Positions 49,641 through 60,149 of a stretch of 64,000 bases of DNA are shown here, one piece after another. Within the stretch, counting starts at the first letter, position 1; each line of letters starts with the position of its first letter. The notes under the pieces were generated by a model, which saw only the letters and a list, made by a program, of their open reading frames with translations, searched no databases and had not been told where the DNA came from. The position numbers were made by a program, and so were the translations under genes. Origin of the DNA: Sphagnum compactum (Eukaryota > Bryophyta > Sphagnopsida > Sphagnales); the NCBI GenBank assembly GCA_965153455.1, contig OZ234502.1, positions 8,029,495 to 8,093,494 on the forward strand, read 5' to 3'.

Positions 49641-50800
49641 ACTTTCCAAATTGCTTGGAGGCTAAAGGTTTGCTACACCTTTGGGCGCTAAATGTTGCTT
49701 GGATGCCTTCCAGGCTCAGAATTTGGTTTTTGCAATGAGTCTCTTTGATTGGCTCATTGTAAATATGTTAAAAAAATTTGGACACTCCTCAAAAGAAAAG
49801 AAGTCACTCCAAACATTTAATCATATAAGTCCAAATATATTTGCCCACCAATATAGGTTCCAAGAATACCACATTGGGCAAAGCATATGGAACAAAGTGA
49901 TGTGCTATTGGGAACATGTTGGGGGAACAAATTGAAAATTTGGGAAATTTGATGGGACCTCATTGAGAATTTAGTGAGAACACATTGGGAACCTGGCGTG
50001 AATTTAAAAGTTCAAAAAACCCAACACACACCTTGCCCCCTAACCTCCCGAAAACCCAAAAAAAAAAACTTGGTCTCTTGGGCAAATGTTGCACTTCCTC
50101 ATTGGCCCAGCATTTCTATTCCCAACTTTGTTCATCACCAAATTCGGTCTCAGCTAATGGCAAGGGCATGAATTGTACAGTGCAGGCAAAATTTGCTGCC
50201 AGAATTTGTTTTGTAGCTCTCTGTTGCGTTCCCTATACTGGTCTCTACTTCTTGTGCCTTGTCCCCTATTGTCGCCACTGCTTTTTTTTTGCCATCCTTG
50301 CATCTATCCCAGTAGGGTTTGCAGTTAAATAGGCTTTTACTCTTAACTAGTCGTGCAGGTGTGTTGAAAGTGCTGGTTCCTTTTTGGGGATGGGCCTCTT
50401 TGATTGGCCCTAAACTAAAAATATACTCACACTATGTACCCTCCCAAAACACAAAACTATGTGGTTTAGTTATATAGTTTAAAGGGTAAAAATTTGTGCA
50501 AAAGATATGGGATAAAATTTGGTGCTACTGGGAACAAACAGGAAATTGAACACATTGGGAGCATCATTCGGAACCTTTGGGAACATGGTGGGATAAGGTA
50601 AGAGTGGTGGAGCCTCATGTTAACTTAATTGGTGTTCATCCAGAACCTATTCATAACAGCCTTCCAAGTTCCAATGCACGGTTCCCTGGTTGGCTTTTCT
50701 ATTTTGTTCCTAAAAGTAGAGGGGGTAGTCTACTGGTCCACAGCAAATAAGATGCCAAGGAAGGTACTGAAAAGAGAACAAGCTAAATGTGATCTCGAAC
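49641..50800. other. Intergenic spacer between fucosyltransferase copies
   Basis: No gene recognised. Open frames at 49681-49935 and 49985-50332 (plus) match no known family. Words tgggaacatgttgggggaac and gtgggaac-type phrases recur between 49900 and 50600, suggesting an old repeat. Confidence 0.35.
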
Positions 50801-51022
50801 AAGGCATCACAAACACATGGGCCCTGCCAATAGAGAAGATGTTGTACATCTACCTACTGTGTCCACACTCTGAACACCAAAACAATCCCTTCCGATCTAA
50901 ATAGTCTAAACACTTTCATCAAAGAAACCGGTTCACCTGATGTGACATTGGTTCTAATAAGACAAAACTTCCAAAAGTTGGATCCAATGAGATAGTGAGA
51001 TTTGTGGGGGCAGGGCCCAATA
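50801..51022 (-). repeat. Dispersed ~220-bp repeat, copy B, inverted relative to 16160
   Basis: Reads in the opposite direction to copy A. It shares gcatcacaaacacatgggccctgccaatag, gatgttgtacatct, cactctgaac, aaaacaatcc and ttggatccaatg in order, bounded by GGGCCCTG and CAGGGCCC. Both outer flanks beyond the GGGCCC words also match, so the true element is slightly larger than the palindromic ends. Confidence 0.75.
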
Positions 51023-53471
51023 AAAGGTGTTGGCGATGGAAAAGTAACTCACTGATCTTGGCTAGTCTGTAGTGTATTCTCTTGATTGGGCAATGAACGA
51101 GTGGAGCAAGACCGCGCAATTAATCAATTCAGCAGGTGGAGAAAGCTTTAACAGCCAGAACTTGTATTTAAGAGGACTAGATGCCATGTCCGGCTCCAGG
51201 TCGGCTTGTTAGCGGTAGGGTGAACACACTCTTCACCGAACACAGCCTGGTGGGCAAATACCTGAATAGTTAGCCAAATACTTCTCAATGTGCATAATGT
51301 GATGTATGATCGACGCCTAACAAAAGACATTTGTGTTCAACCTTTTTCATACTTTTTAACCTTTGACTTTGTAATTGTATTTGGTCATGATGGGCGTCAT
51401 AATTGACATTTCAAAAAAATGAATGTACGGTAATTTACATAAGGTGTTTAGTGATAGGGTGGATAATGGCATACAGATGCATGAAAACCTGGGCATATCT
51501 TACTACATCAAATTCAAGTGTTTGGTAAAAGGTGTGATTTAGAGCATTGTTGATGTTTGGTGATGAGTTTATACCAATGTTGGCTAGGTATCATAAAATT
51601 ATGATACTCGTCGGATCCAATTTTTGTAAAAAAACTTACAAAAGGTTTTAGTTTTCATTTTGAAAATAAAACAATAAATTATACATCAAAGTAGGGTATC
51701 AATTTTTCTTTTAAAAAAATTTGAACTGGTTTTCACAATGTTTAGTTTTCATGAATTTGAGAGTAATTGGTTATCATTTGACAATTCTCACAAACAAATT
51801 ATTATTATTATTATTACTATTAAATGAATAAATCGTAATCAATTTTTAAAAAATTATTTATTACTTCTCTTAAAAATATAAAAATCATAAGCAATGGACT
51901 TATCTTGAGTACAACTACTATAATTAGTTCAAATCTTTTGCACTAAACCTTGTAAATAGTACCTTGACTTGGGTAATGGGGTTTAATTTCATTTGGGTCT
52001 CAATATATATATATATATATATTTGATTTAGTTCTCAATATTTAATATTATTGGTGATTAGGTTTTCAGTCAAAGTATCATTCAAAGTTATACCTTGAAA
52101 AGTTACATAAAATTATTCCAATGATAAGGTGAAAACACACTACGGTTTGGGGTGTCATGTTGTATTACTTTAAAAAGGTGTGCACCTTTCAATGTATCTT
52201 CATTTCAAAAATTTGAAAAACATTTACAATATTTTTGCATATTATATTAAAATATAACTTAAGCAAAATATTAGAAAAAAAACTATTTCATTTCATTTTA
52301 TAAAGCAAGAGATTGGAATATTTGTGAAAACAAATGTAGTGTACGTTGGATGCTTGAAGCAGCAGCCAAACGACATATGAGCAAAAATAGCATAAGCTTA
52401 GATCAATGCTTATCTAATGAAATATTGGATGCTTTTCAAAAGATGGGAATTGTACGTAAAAAAAGGGATGATCTTCATAAACTTACTCAAGCCAATCGTA
52501 GTTTTTCGCATTATAGATGGTGGTAAACTATTCAAAGTGTAAAAAGATAAAGGGGGCAACAGGGAAAGCAAGGCGCAAAAAGGCTTATAAATAATGCACT
52601 TTACCTTTCTGTGCCTTACCTCGGGGAAGATAAAAAGAACTGAGCTTCATTATGCGCTTGGCTAGTCAAAGGCCCCAATTTAATGGCTTCTACTATAATT
52701 TAACAATGTACTCAAAAATACAAATATGTTCTAAAAATAATTTAAATAATTTTTTAATCTTTATGAAAGTTGAAGATATATTGAACCATGTCATTTCATT
52801 TAGTTTGAATCACGTTTGGATATCATGTGACTAATTTGAAAATTTGTATCTCAAAATTTAATGAGTTTTTAAAACAAAAATGTGATAAATGTGTGGTAAT
52901 TGAAAATTTGACAAGTAATCACATTCACATAAAAGATGACACTCATAGTTAGATTGGCCATTTTAAAATTCTCATTAAAATTGATTATTTTAATGATTAA
53001 TAAAACTTAAAAATTAAAGTAATCAAAACGAGACAATTGCCCTATTATACGAATGTATATTATAAATATATTCATGGATATTTCAATATAGATAATAAAA
53101 TTTATTGTTATTTTAAAATATATTATAATAAGGTGAAATCATGATAAAGTATATTGAAAAAAAATTGTTTTCAAAGCAATTAAAAGATGGTTCAATTTTT
53201 GACACAAGTAGCAAAAAGTAGATTGAAAATAATTTAAATAACATAATGAAAGCATGGTGTTTTTCTTTGAGTTTATAATGACGTGATTACAAAATTTGAA
53301 AAACTTTGGCACAATATAAGTAAATAACAAATTTGAAAATGACAAGTCAAATTAAGTTTAAATCTATCTTTTCATTAGAAGTTTAATGTATTCTACTGTA
53401 ATATTTAAACCTATAAGTACATTTTAAAATTACATTGTATTGAAAATGAAAAATAAATTCACTATTTTTAA
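51023..53471. other. AT-rich intergenic, microsatellites only
   Basis: Contains an ATT run at about 51800-51820 and a TA run at about 52007-52023. No coding sequence is recognisable. Confidence 0.45.
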
Positions 53472-54446
53472 CTATTTGTACAAGTTCGAACAACCAAAAG
53501 AAGTAGGAAAGTTCTTTCCCATAGCAAGCATAGCGAGTTGGGCTTCCCATGCCTTGCCCAAGATGCGGTCTTTAGTGACCGTGCTCACACGATTATAGTA
53601 CAACAACGCTTGTCCCCATGCAAAGTGTTCAAAGGGGAATTTGCCAAATTCTGCTAGCACGATGGACGTGCTAGTTGTTTTTCGCACCCTAAGCAAGGAC
53701 TTGAAGAACCCTCGGTACACTACTTTAATAGCTTCTATTTTCTTGGAGTCCACCCAAACTTCACAGGCATAATTTGCTGTGGAACGCACCAACATGTTGA
53801 AGAGGTCACAACGTAACTGGACGTCCATAATACGTAACTCCGCACAACGGCAATTCAATGCGAATAGCGAGTGCCTACTGGCAGCTGTTAGATGTTCTAT
53901 TGCATTGTCTAGGTTCGGGGTGGTCTCGAGCAGGATCCCCAAGTATTTGAAGGTTTGCACACGCTTAATAGCATCACCTTCAAACACAAACTCTTGGCAT
54001 GGGTCAGCAAAGTTGAACACCATGACTTTTGTTTTTTTCACTTTCACTGTAAGTCCACGTTCAGCACAGAACTGCTGGAGCGCGTTTAACTGGTGCTGCA
54101 GTCCCACCTTTGACTCCGATGTCAGAGCAAAATCATCTGCAAAAAGTAACAGCCATATGTGCACATTTGCTAGGGTCGGTGCATCGCATTCTCTGCCGTC
54201 CAAGCGCCCCTCCAGGGCATCCAAATATAACCCAAACAATAGGGGGCTGAGAGGGCAACCTTGCTTCACACCTGGTTGGCACCTGAAGCTGGAGGTGACA
54301 CCTTCGCTTGGGTGGTTGATGCATACGGTATCCTTCGTATACATCGCTTGTAGGCATCGCAAGATGCGTCCTTTCACCCTAAGGCTAGCCAACACCTCCC
54401 ACAGCACTTCATGCGGCATAGTATCGAACGCTATCTTTACTTTCAA
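53472..54446 (-). CDS. 5'-truncated LINE-type reverse transcriptase, open 324-codon frame
   Basis: C-terminal part of a non-LTR retrotransposon ORF2. It begins within RT motif A (KIAFDTMPHEVL), followed by QGCPLSPLLFGLYLDALEG (motif B), LLLFADDFALTSES with the catalytic ADD (motif C), VKVKKTKVMVF, FKYLGILLETTP and the thumb-like region to FEHFAWGQALLYYN. The endonuclease and the first RT blocks are missing upstream, as expected for 5' truncation during target-primed insertion. The frame has no stop, unlike the element at 7630-10800, so this copy is younger. No poly-A tail or target duplication could be identified. It lies between the two fucosyltransferase copies. Probably not expressed as a functional protein. 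Confidence 0.88.
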   Translation of the reverse strand: MKVKIAFDTMPHEVLWEVLASLRVKGRILRCLQAMYTKDTVCINHPSEGVTSSFRCQPGVKQGCPLSPLLFGLYLDALEGRLDGRECDAPTLANVHIWLLLFADDFALTSESKVGLQHQLNALQQFCAERGLTVKVKKTKVMVFNFADPCQEFVFEGDAIKRVQTFKYLGILLETTPNLDNAIEHLTAASRHSLFALNCRCAELRIMDVQLRCDLFNMLVRSTANYACEVWVDSKKIEAIKVVYRGFFKSLLRVRKTTSTSIVLAEFGKFPFEHFAWGQALLYYNRVSTVTKDRILGKAWEAQLAMLAMGKNFPTSFGCSNLYK

Positions 54447-55744
54447 TACATTAAAACTTGTTCATGGCTATTTGTTTTTTTTGGTGACAAGGATAGAACA
54501 TGGTTTATTTTAACATGCTTTCACCCAATATTACATAACATTGGTTTTATAAAAATACTAATTTTAAGGCCAAAAACCTAAAATTAATACCCAAAATCAA
54601 ATGTACCATATTTTTGGAACAATTATACTATAATATTAGATCCAAAAGTGTCCCAAAGTGAATCATCATAATGTGTTTTCACTCAATACCTTGATCATAT
54701 TTGAAATTTTTTTTGATACCCAGCCAACATTGTTTTATTTTTGTTACAATCCAATGCACACAAAGAACCATATTTTGGGACAAGGTTGGTTAAAGGTGTG
54801 ATCTAGGACAGATCCACCAACGTTACAACTCAAATTAAGGGAGTTCAAGTGCTTGGTGATGAAAAGAGAACTCTACATTGAAAGGATGTAACAATCTAAG
54901 ATCTAAGATGGTGAAGGTCTAAAGTAGAAAAGGAAAGCATAGATGTGAAAGTAAAGGATTACTTCGATAAGTTCAAAATTAAGTTATGAAACAAAGTTTA
55001 CTTAAGAAAAGTAAGTTTTGTTTACTATCATTGGATACAAAAGTCTATAGTTATGCCACAAGCTAGAAAGAGTGCACGCAAAATGCTAAATCATAGATTC
55101 TAGCATGCTACATAATTTATAAATTCTAGAAGAAGCTAGAGAAACACACCTAAAACTTGCACAAAATTAACAAATGAAAATTTAAATTGGAAAGGCTTTG
55201 CAAAAAAATTTAATATCATTTTGTTTGATATATAGTTTCCTTTAATTGAAATTTCAATCAAAATGGACACCAAACACATTTGAACTTAGTAAAAAAAACA
55301 AAACCAATCAATTATGATATAAATTTGTTACCAACTCATTGACTGAAAATTGTCAGGTCCATTTTGACGGACATGCTAGTTTAGGTGGCAATATTTGTCT
55401 TACAAAAAAAATTACAAAAATAAAAATTATACCAAAATTATCAACCAGATGCTTCTTAGTTGAATTCTGTAAATTGAAAACATTCGGACCTTTAATGTCA
55501 CAGTGTAAGATCATAATGAAATTAATTTCATATATGTAGGTAGGGAATACAGGTGGTAGGTATTGAGGGGGAATATTCCCAATGATGAGCTTTGTGTTGT
55601 GTGCCCAAAAGATGATTTTACATGTGCAAAATGTTTTTTCGGACATTCTTTTTCTCACAATCAATGAGTGTTTAAATGTAACAACCATGACATGCTTAAA
55701 CTTTCTTTGGGACAAAACTTCACCAACTTCGCAATACAAGTAGT
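54447..55744. other. AT-rich intergenic
   Basis: Spacer between the LINE remnant and the downstream border of fucosyltransferase block B. An open frame on the minus strand at 55353-55763 may be decayed retroelement DNA, but no family is assignable. Confidence 0.35.
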
Positions 55745-56155
55745 TACAGGATGGCACACCCATGAGTCTACAATTACGTAAACCAAATGATCCTACTAAT
55801 TAACTGCAAGAAATTTAAGATCCTGAGGAAGCAAACCCATGTTCTACTTGTGTTTCTGCTGTACCCCTCTTGAAGACTGATCTTCAATTGCGATCTGCCT
55901 CGCAATCCGTTACTAGAACTCTTTTAAATGATCCTTTTTTGCAGTCTGGACTCTGAGTCTTTCTTTCGGATCAATTAAGTACAATTTGCTGAGTGATTTC
56001 TGGATTTAGATCAAATATCGTTGCTACGATTCTGGGTTGAATGTGGTGGGTCTGATCATGATGGTACTGCAGTTATAGAGCGAGAGCTCCACACTGAGAG
56101 ATTCAGCTGAGCACTCTAGTTTCAGCAAGAGTTGCAATTAAATTACTCTCCCTAA
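55745..56155. other. 3' flank of fucosyltransferase B, duplicated from 45918-46346
   Basis: Shares catgagtct-caaattacgtaaaccaaatgatcctact, actgatcttcaattgcgatct and gcaatccgttac with the flank of paralogue A in the same order and orientation. The conservation is strong enough to show that the duplicated unit includes the 3' UTR and downstream DNA. Confidence 0.8.
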
Positions 56156-58141
56156 CTAGCTAGTTATGAGTTGAATTCCACCAAACCAATCCGCAGGGAG
56201 ACAATCCTTGACATAGGGTAGAATCTCTAGGATAGACTTGTCGTGCAACTCAGGATCATATGGACAATACAAGTACTTCTCTGGGATGTGGTAACAACCG
56301 TCTGCTGTTTGTCCTTCTGTGCAAGGGGGCTCCGGTCCTTCGAAGATTTCCATTCCCATGAACCATGGTCTTAGTGCTCCGTATCCGTGAGAAACAATCC
56401 CAAATGTTGACTTAGGAGTGATGATGACATCGTCCGATAAGCTCAAGAGAATAATCTCCGTAAGTGCTTGTACGTCTTCCTCTACGCTATTGTACCCTTG
56501 GTCGTGTCTGTTGCTCAACTGCACAACAGTGACGTTCTCGCCATTTGCTGGTGGGTTCTGCAAGTAGTCTGAGCTCAGAGATTTCTCGAAACTGTCGTAT
56601 AGAGAAGCAATGAACACAGTGGTGCCACGAACAGCTGAAGAGTTGATGGAGTGAGCTGTAATATGGGAGCTTGAACTAGAGGATTGCAACCTTCTGCCAT
56701 TCCCAACAGCCAAGTCCGCGTGATGAGGTAGCATGCCGTTCTGCAAAGCACATTTTTTAATGCGCGACTCTAGTACAATGTGCATCAAGTCGAACTGTTC
56801 TTGGCCAGCCAAATAACGAATCTGAACACCAAGGCGTCTGTCTGCACGATCTGGTTGCATCGCCTGGACCTTTTCGACTTGCCGCCATACAGGGTCTCCC
56901 GGTAGAAGCAAACGCCTCAACAGGTGGGTGAGAACCAGCCGAGTAGGAAAGAGAGCCTCTAAAGTGGCGCGGAAGATCGGAACTCCGAAGAGCTTAGGAA
57001 CAAAATATTGATTTCCCACGAGATTAACCCATGTCACATTACGTAGGAAGATCTGCTCGGCGGAACAAAAGAATCTATTATCAGGTTGGAACCCGTAATG
57101 GTTGTCTGTGACATCAGCGGCGTAAACAATCATGGCTTCCTTCTGTATCGCGCTATTGTGAGCGGCCATGGACGAATCCAAAACAGCAAGGAAGTGCTGC
57201 ATAGAGGCCCAGAGTGGTGACGACGTCGGAAGACCAATGGTGTGCTGATCCACCTTCCAAGAAGAGCCCTCGAAAGGCTCGCACATGACGTCTGTCACCA
57301 GAATATTTGAAGAAGGTACAAGCAAGACCCGTTGCGTCAGAACAGCGTAAAGAAAACAGGACACAGTGATGAGGACCTTGTTGCCTAGTCCTGATGGATC
57401 ATAAGCATTACAAACCATAAAATGACAACCGCTGCTCGTATCTCTGGCGTTGAAGTATTGGGAGACGTTCTTAACCTTCCTAGTACATATCCGGTGAAGA
57501 ATCTGGTACTCCCGAAACACGGCGTCCCATCCAGGATTGGCCTCCACATCTTTAGCGTATTTCCTCGCAGCATACCTCAACGAAAGCTTCTGTCGACTCA
57601 TGCAAGGATTCTTCTCATCCCAGTCCTTCTTCCCATCTTCATCAAGAGGCTCAACGGGTTCACCTCCATTAGCTAGCAATGCAGCTAGTCGAATATCGCG
57701 GATGAGACCTTCAACAGCAGCGGGCAATGTAGTATTCCTATTATAATTAACAGAATCGTGAACAGCATTAACATGAGTTCCAGCAGCTGGTTGGTCAAAA
57801 AGAGATGCAGCGGCTAAATCATGATCTAATGGAGCTACAGCTGGTTGATCTAAGGAAAGTGCATCTGGAAATTGATTTAACTTAGGAGCAGCAGCTGCAC
57901 GCTGTTTTGAATCTAGCAAGGGATGATGAATTTTTCCAATTTGTTGATCCGAAGAAGCTGATACTACAACTGGTGAAGCAGCAGCAGCATCATCAGCAGC
58001 AGCAAGCTCCAGGATTCTTTTGATGTTAAGCGCAGGGTTGAAATCCACCAAGGTTCCTAGATAAAAGCAAATAAGGATCAGGGAGCAAAAGAAAGCCACG
58101 CCCAGTTCCTTGTGATCACGCACTACTGGTCGCACACCCAT
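56156..58141 (-). CDS. GT37 fucosyltransferase, paralogue B
   Basis: Tandem paralogue of the gene at 46347, same strand, intronless, 661 residues. N-terminal signal anchor LGVAFFCSLILICFYLGTLV at about residues 13-32, then a variable Ala/Asp-rich stem. The catalytic domain (NPCMSRQKL, SGLGN, CEPFEGSSW, FVPKLFG, GVQIR, STFG) is nearly the same as in A. Differences cluster in the stem, in the segment after KPSLFWAS (A) / TSSPLWAS (B), and near the C-terminus. After STFG, paralogue A keeps the family-typical VAQG while B has VSHG; A has PMSTFG where B has PKSTFG. It lacks an ESNSH-type insertion found in A around residue 495. The frame is intact, so both copies look functional. Confidence 0.93.
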   Translation of the reverse strand: MGVRPVVRDHKELGVAFFCSLILICFYLGTLVDFNPALNIKRILELAAADDAAAASPVVVSASSDQQIGKIHHPLLDSKQRAAAAPKLNQFPDALSLDQPAVAPLDHDLAAASLFDQPAAGTHVNAVHDSVNYNRNTTLPAAVEGLIRDIRLAALLANGGEPVEPLDEDGKKDWDEKNPCMSRQKLSLRYAARKYAKDVEANPGWDAVFREYQILHRICTRKVKNVSQYFNARDTSSGCHFMVCNAYDPSGLGNKVLITVSCFLYAVLTQRVLLVPSSNILVTDVMCEPFEGSSWKVDQHTIGLPTSSPLWASMQHFLAVLDSSMAAHNSAIQKEAMIVYAADVTDNHYGFQPDNRFFCSAEQIFLRNVTWVNLVGNQYFVPKLFGVPIFRATLEALFPTRLVLTHLLRRLLLPGDPVWRQVEKVQAMQPDRADRRLGVQIRYLAGQEQFDLMHIVLESRIKKCALQNGMLPHHADLAVGNGRRLQSSSSSSHITAHSINSSAVRGTTVFIASLYDSFEKSLSSDYLQNPPANGENVTVVQLSNRHDQGYNSVEEDVQALTEIILLSLSDDVIITPKSTFGIVSHGYGALRPWFMGMEIFEGPEPPCTEGQTADGCYHIPEKYLYCPYDPELHDKSILEILPYVKDCLPADWFGGIQLITS

Positions 58142-59743
58142 GCTTGCAAATCACATGTCCCGGTTCAGATAACTTGGCTACTATTTCCCGCTCCAAACAA
58201 AACAAATCCAGCTGCTTGTGGGAGTGCAGGGGTTTGTTTTTGTTTTTGTTTGTGTTTGAGGGGCCAAAGTCTCATGTGTTCATATTCTCTCTTTCAACTC
58301 AGTCATTCATTGAAGCTGCTTACTTGATTGGCTGTGGCCATAAGGGAAGAGACTACACATTGGTGTAAGATTTGGGCATAAAAATTTTTTGGCTTCAACT
58401 TCACCCAATGTAGGTATGTAGGTATTAGTGTTCAACATCTGAAGTACTACTATATGTGCATATGATGCATGAATGGGCATTTCAGACTTTCTGTTCACAA
58501 CATGTCATGTCTTATGAATCTGCAACTTGCATGTACATGTCATGGTGGGTTTTGGAGCATGATTTCCAGCACTACTTTTTCGTTTTCAGAACATTAATTT
58601 TTAATGAATATTGACATTCTTTAACCGATTTTAGTAAGGGCCATTCACACTAGTTTTCTTTCGCAAACCATTATAACAAGGACCATTAAATTCAGATCAT
58701 GGCTCAAGAAGGCTTGCTACTTGAATATTGGCCACCTATATAAACAGGTCTGTATATTAAATTCACTTACTATTATGTTGTTTTGGGAGAAGGGAAAATG
58801 GAGAAGCAACTATTTCAGTGTTGTTGCCACAATTTGGAAAACCCAATTACAAACATGCCACTTTTCACAAATTTTCCTTTCTGTTCAACTTCTAGCCACA
58901 AGGACAAAAATTAGAATTATTTTTTTTCAGTCATCCTGCCAGTAAGCATTTGTATTCATCCACTTCACAAGGTGATGCGAATTTTCATCATTTTTAATGG
59001 ATTACAATTGTAGTCAACATCAAGGTTCTCTACTTTGTATTCATGGATGACTTCACTAAAAAATACTAATAATAATTTTGCAATTAATTTTTGAAATGAA
59101 AATTTTTTATTTATAATTGAAAAATAATTACAATGACATTTTTAAATTGTAAAAAATAGTTACAAATGACAATTTTTTTCAGTTTCTAGTCAAGTTTGCT
59201 AGTTAATTCTACTATTATTGAAGTATATGTGAACTGTTATGTCGAGATCCCCCAAACCAATTCCAAACTAGATTCACAAAACTGAAATTTTCCTAGTTAT
59301 TAGCACTATACAACCAATAAAAAGTGATCACCTATATCAACTACACACCTAAACACCCCACCCCAAGTCCTCAATTTGTTCCCCAACATGTTCCCATTAC
59401 CTCCCCACTTTATCCAATACCATTTGCCCCAAGTTCTACTTCAGTAACATATATAACTAGCACAAAGGAGGAGATTACAACATATATATTAGGGGATTGT
59501 CCAAAGCTTGACTAATTTTTTTTGGTGATGGGCCAATCAAAGCTGCCCATCACAAATGAAAAAGAATTGAAGTTTGAGGGTCCCCACAATCAATTCATAT
59601 GAGTTACAATATTTAGGTATGTACTTTAATGGTCATGGGTTGAAAAAATCCTAATTTGTCGTTGGGCCCAACATTGTATATTTTTCTATTGAACAGACAG
59701 AATCAAATGTAAATGAATTCACTTTGCATATATTTAGGCATTA
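58142..59743. other. Upstream flank of fucosyltransferase B and intergenic DNA
   Basis: A T-rich gtttttgtttttgtttg tract lies at about 58228-58256. The stretch 58500-58720 matches the flank of paralogue A at 48950-49450. Beyond about 58900 there is AT-rich DNA with no gene recognised. Confidence 0.5.
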
Positions 59744-59746
59744 CTA

Positions 59747-60147
59747 AAGGAAAATTTTAAATTCACACCTTTTTTGGTTAAATTCACACCCTTTCTTCGC
59801 GCGTCCGATTATATGCAGATTAAATTTGAGTGTGTCTGCCCCACCCCCCTGTAAACAAGTTTGATTGCCTGCCTCAATCAGGTCCTGGATACACCTGATG
59901 TTCAAGTTCAAGAGCCCTTGGTCAAGAAACGCGATAGACCTGCAGGCTTTAAGAACAAGACAAGCACGACCAGAGACAAGTCTCACTTTGAATACGTGGA
60001 AGGACACAAGTGTGGGGTCTGTGGTCAATCAGGGCACAACTCGAGAACTTGCCCTCGGAAGTAATTGAACTGATAAAGGAACATACTCTTAAAGTTTAAT
60101 CTGCATATAATCGGACGCGCGAAGGGTGTGAATTTAAAAATTTCCTT
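59747..60147 (+). mobile_element. Long-TIR element carrying a zinc-knuckle coding fragment (Pack-type candidate)
   Basis: Two long inverted repeats bound the unit. The left reads AAGGAAAATTTTAAATTC... with CGCGCGTCCGATTATATGCA at about 59797-59817; the right reads its inverse complement at about 60097-60147. The left arm has an extra ~24 bp in which aaattcacacc is duplicated. ACTA (or ACTAA) flanks both ends (59743-59746 and 60148-60151), a candidate target duplication. The interior holds the coding-like stretch at 59861-60064. Long inverted arms around a captured host fragment resemble Pack-MULE or related Pack-TIR elements. No transposase is present. Confidence 0.75.
59881..60064 (+). pseudogene. 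CCHC zinc-knuckle fragment inside the TIR element
   Basis: The frame reads LDTPDVQVQEPLVKKRDRP, then KNKTSTTRDKSHFEYVEG, then the zinc knuckle C-x2-C-x4-H-x4-C (CGVCGQSGHNSRTC), followed by PRK and a stop at 60062-60064. This knuckle plus basic linker is typical of the C-terminus of plant MULE transposases and FAR1/SWIM-type proteins. A splice-acceptor-like polypyrimidine/AG (cctcaatcag) precedes the frame at 59871-59880, as if a genomic last exon with part of its intron had been captured. A full protein is not encoded here. Confidence 0.6.
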
Positions 60148-60149
60148 AC

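Noticed and set aside
53779-54513. 244-codon plus-strand frame
   Set aside because: Antisense to the LINE reverse transcriptase, which carries the catalytic motifs on the minus strand.
45510-55760. Paralogous empty site for MITE copy 2 at the left of block B
   Set aside because: The right flank (TTAca..catgagtct) matches the block B flank, but the left flank shares only a short caatac word, too little to prove an empty insertion site.
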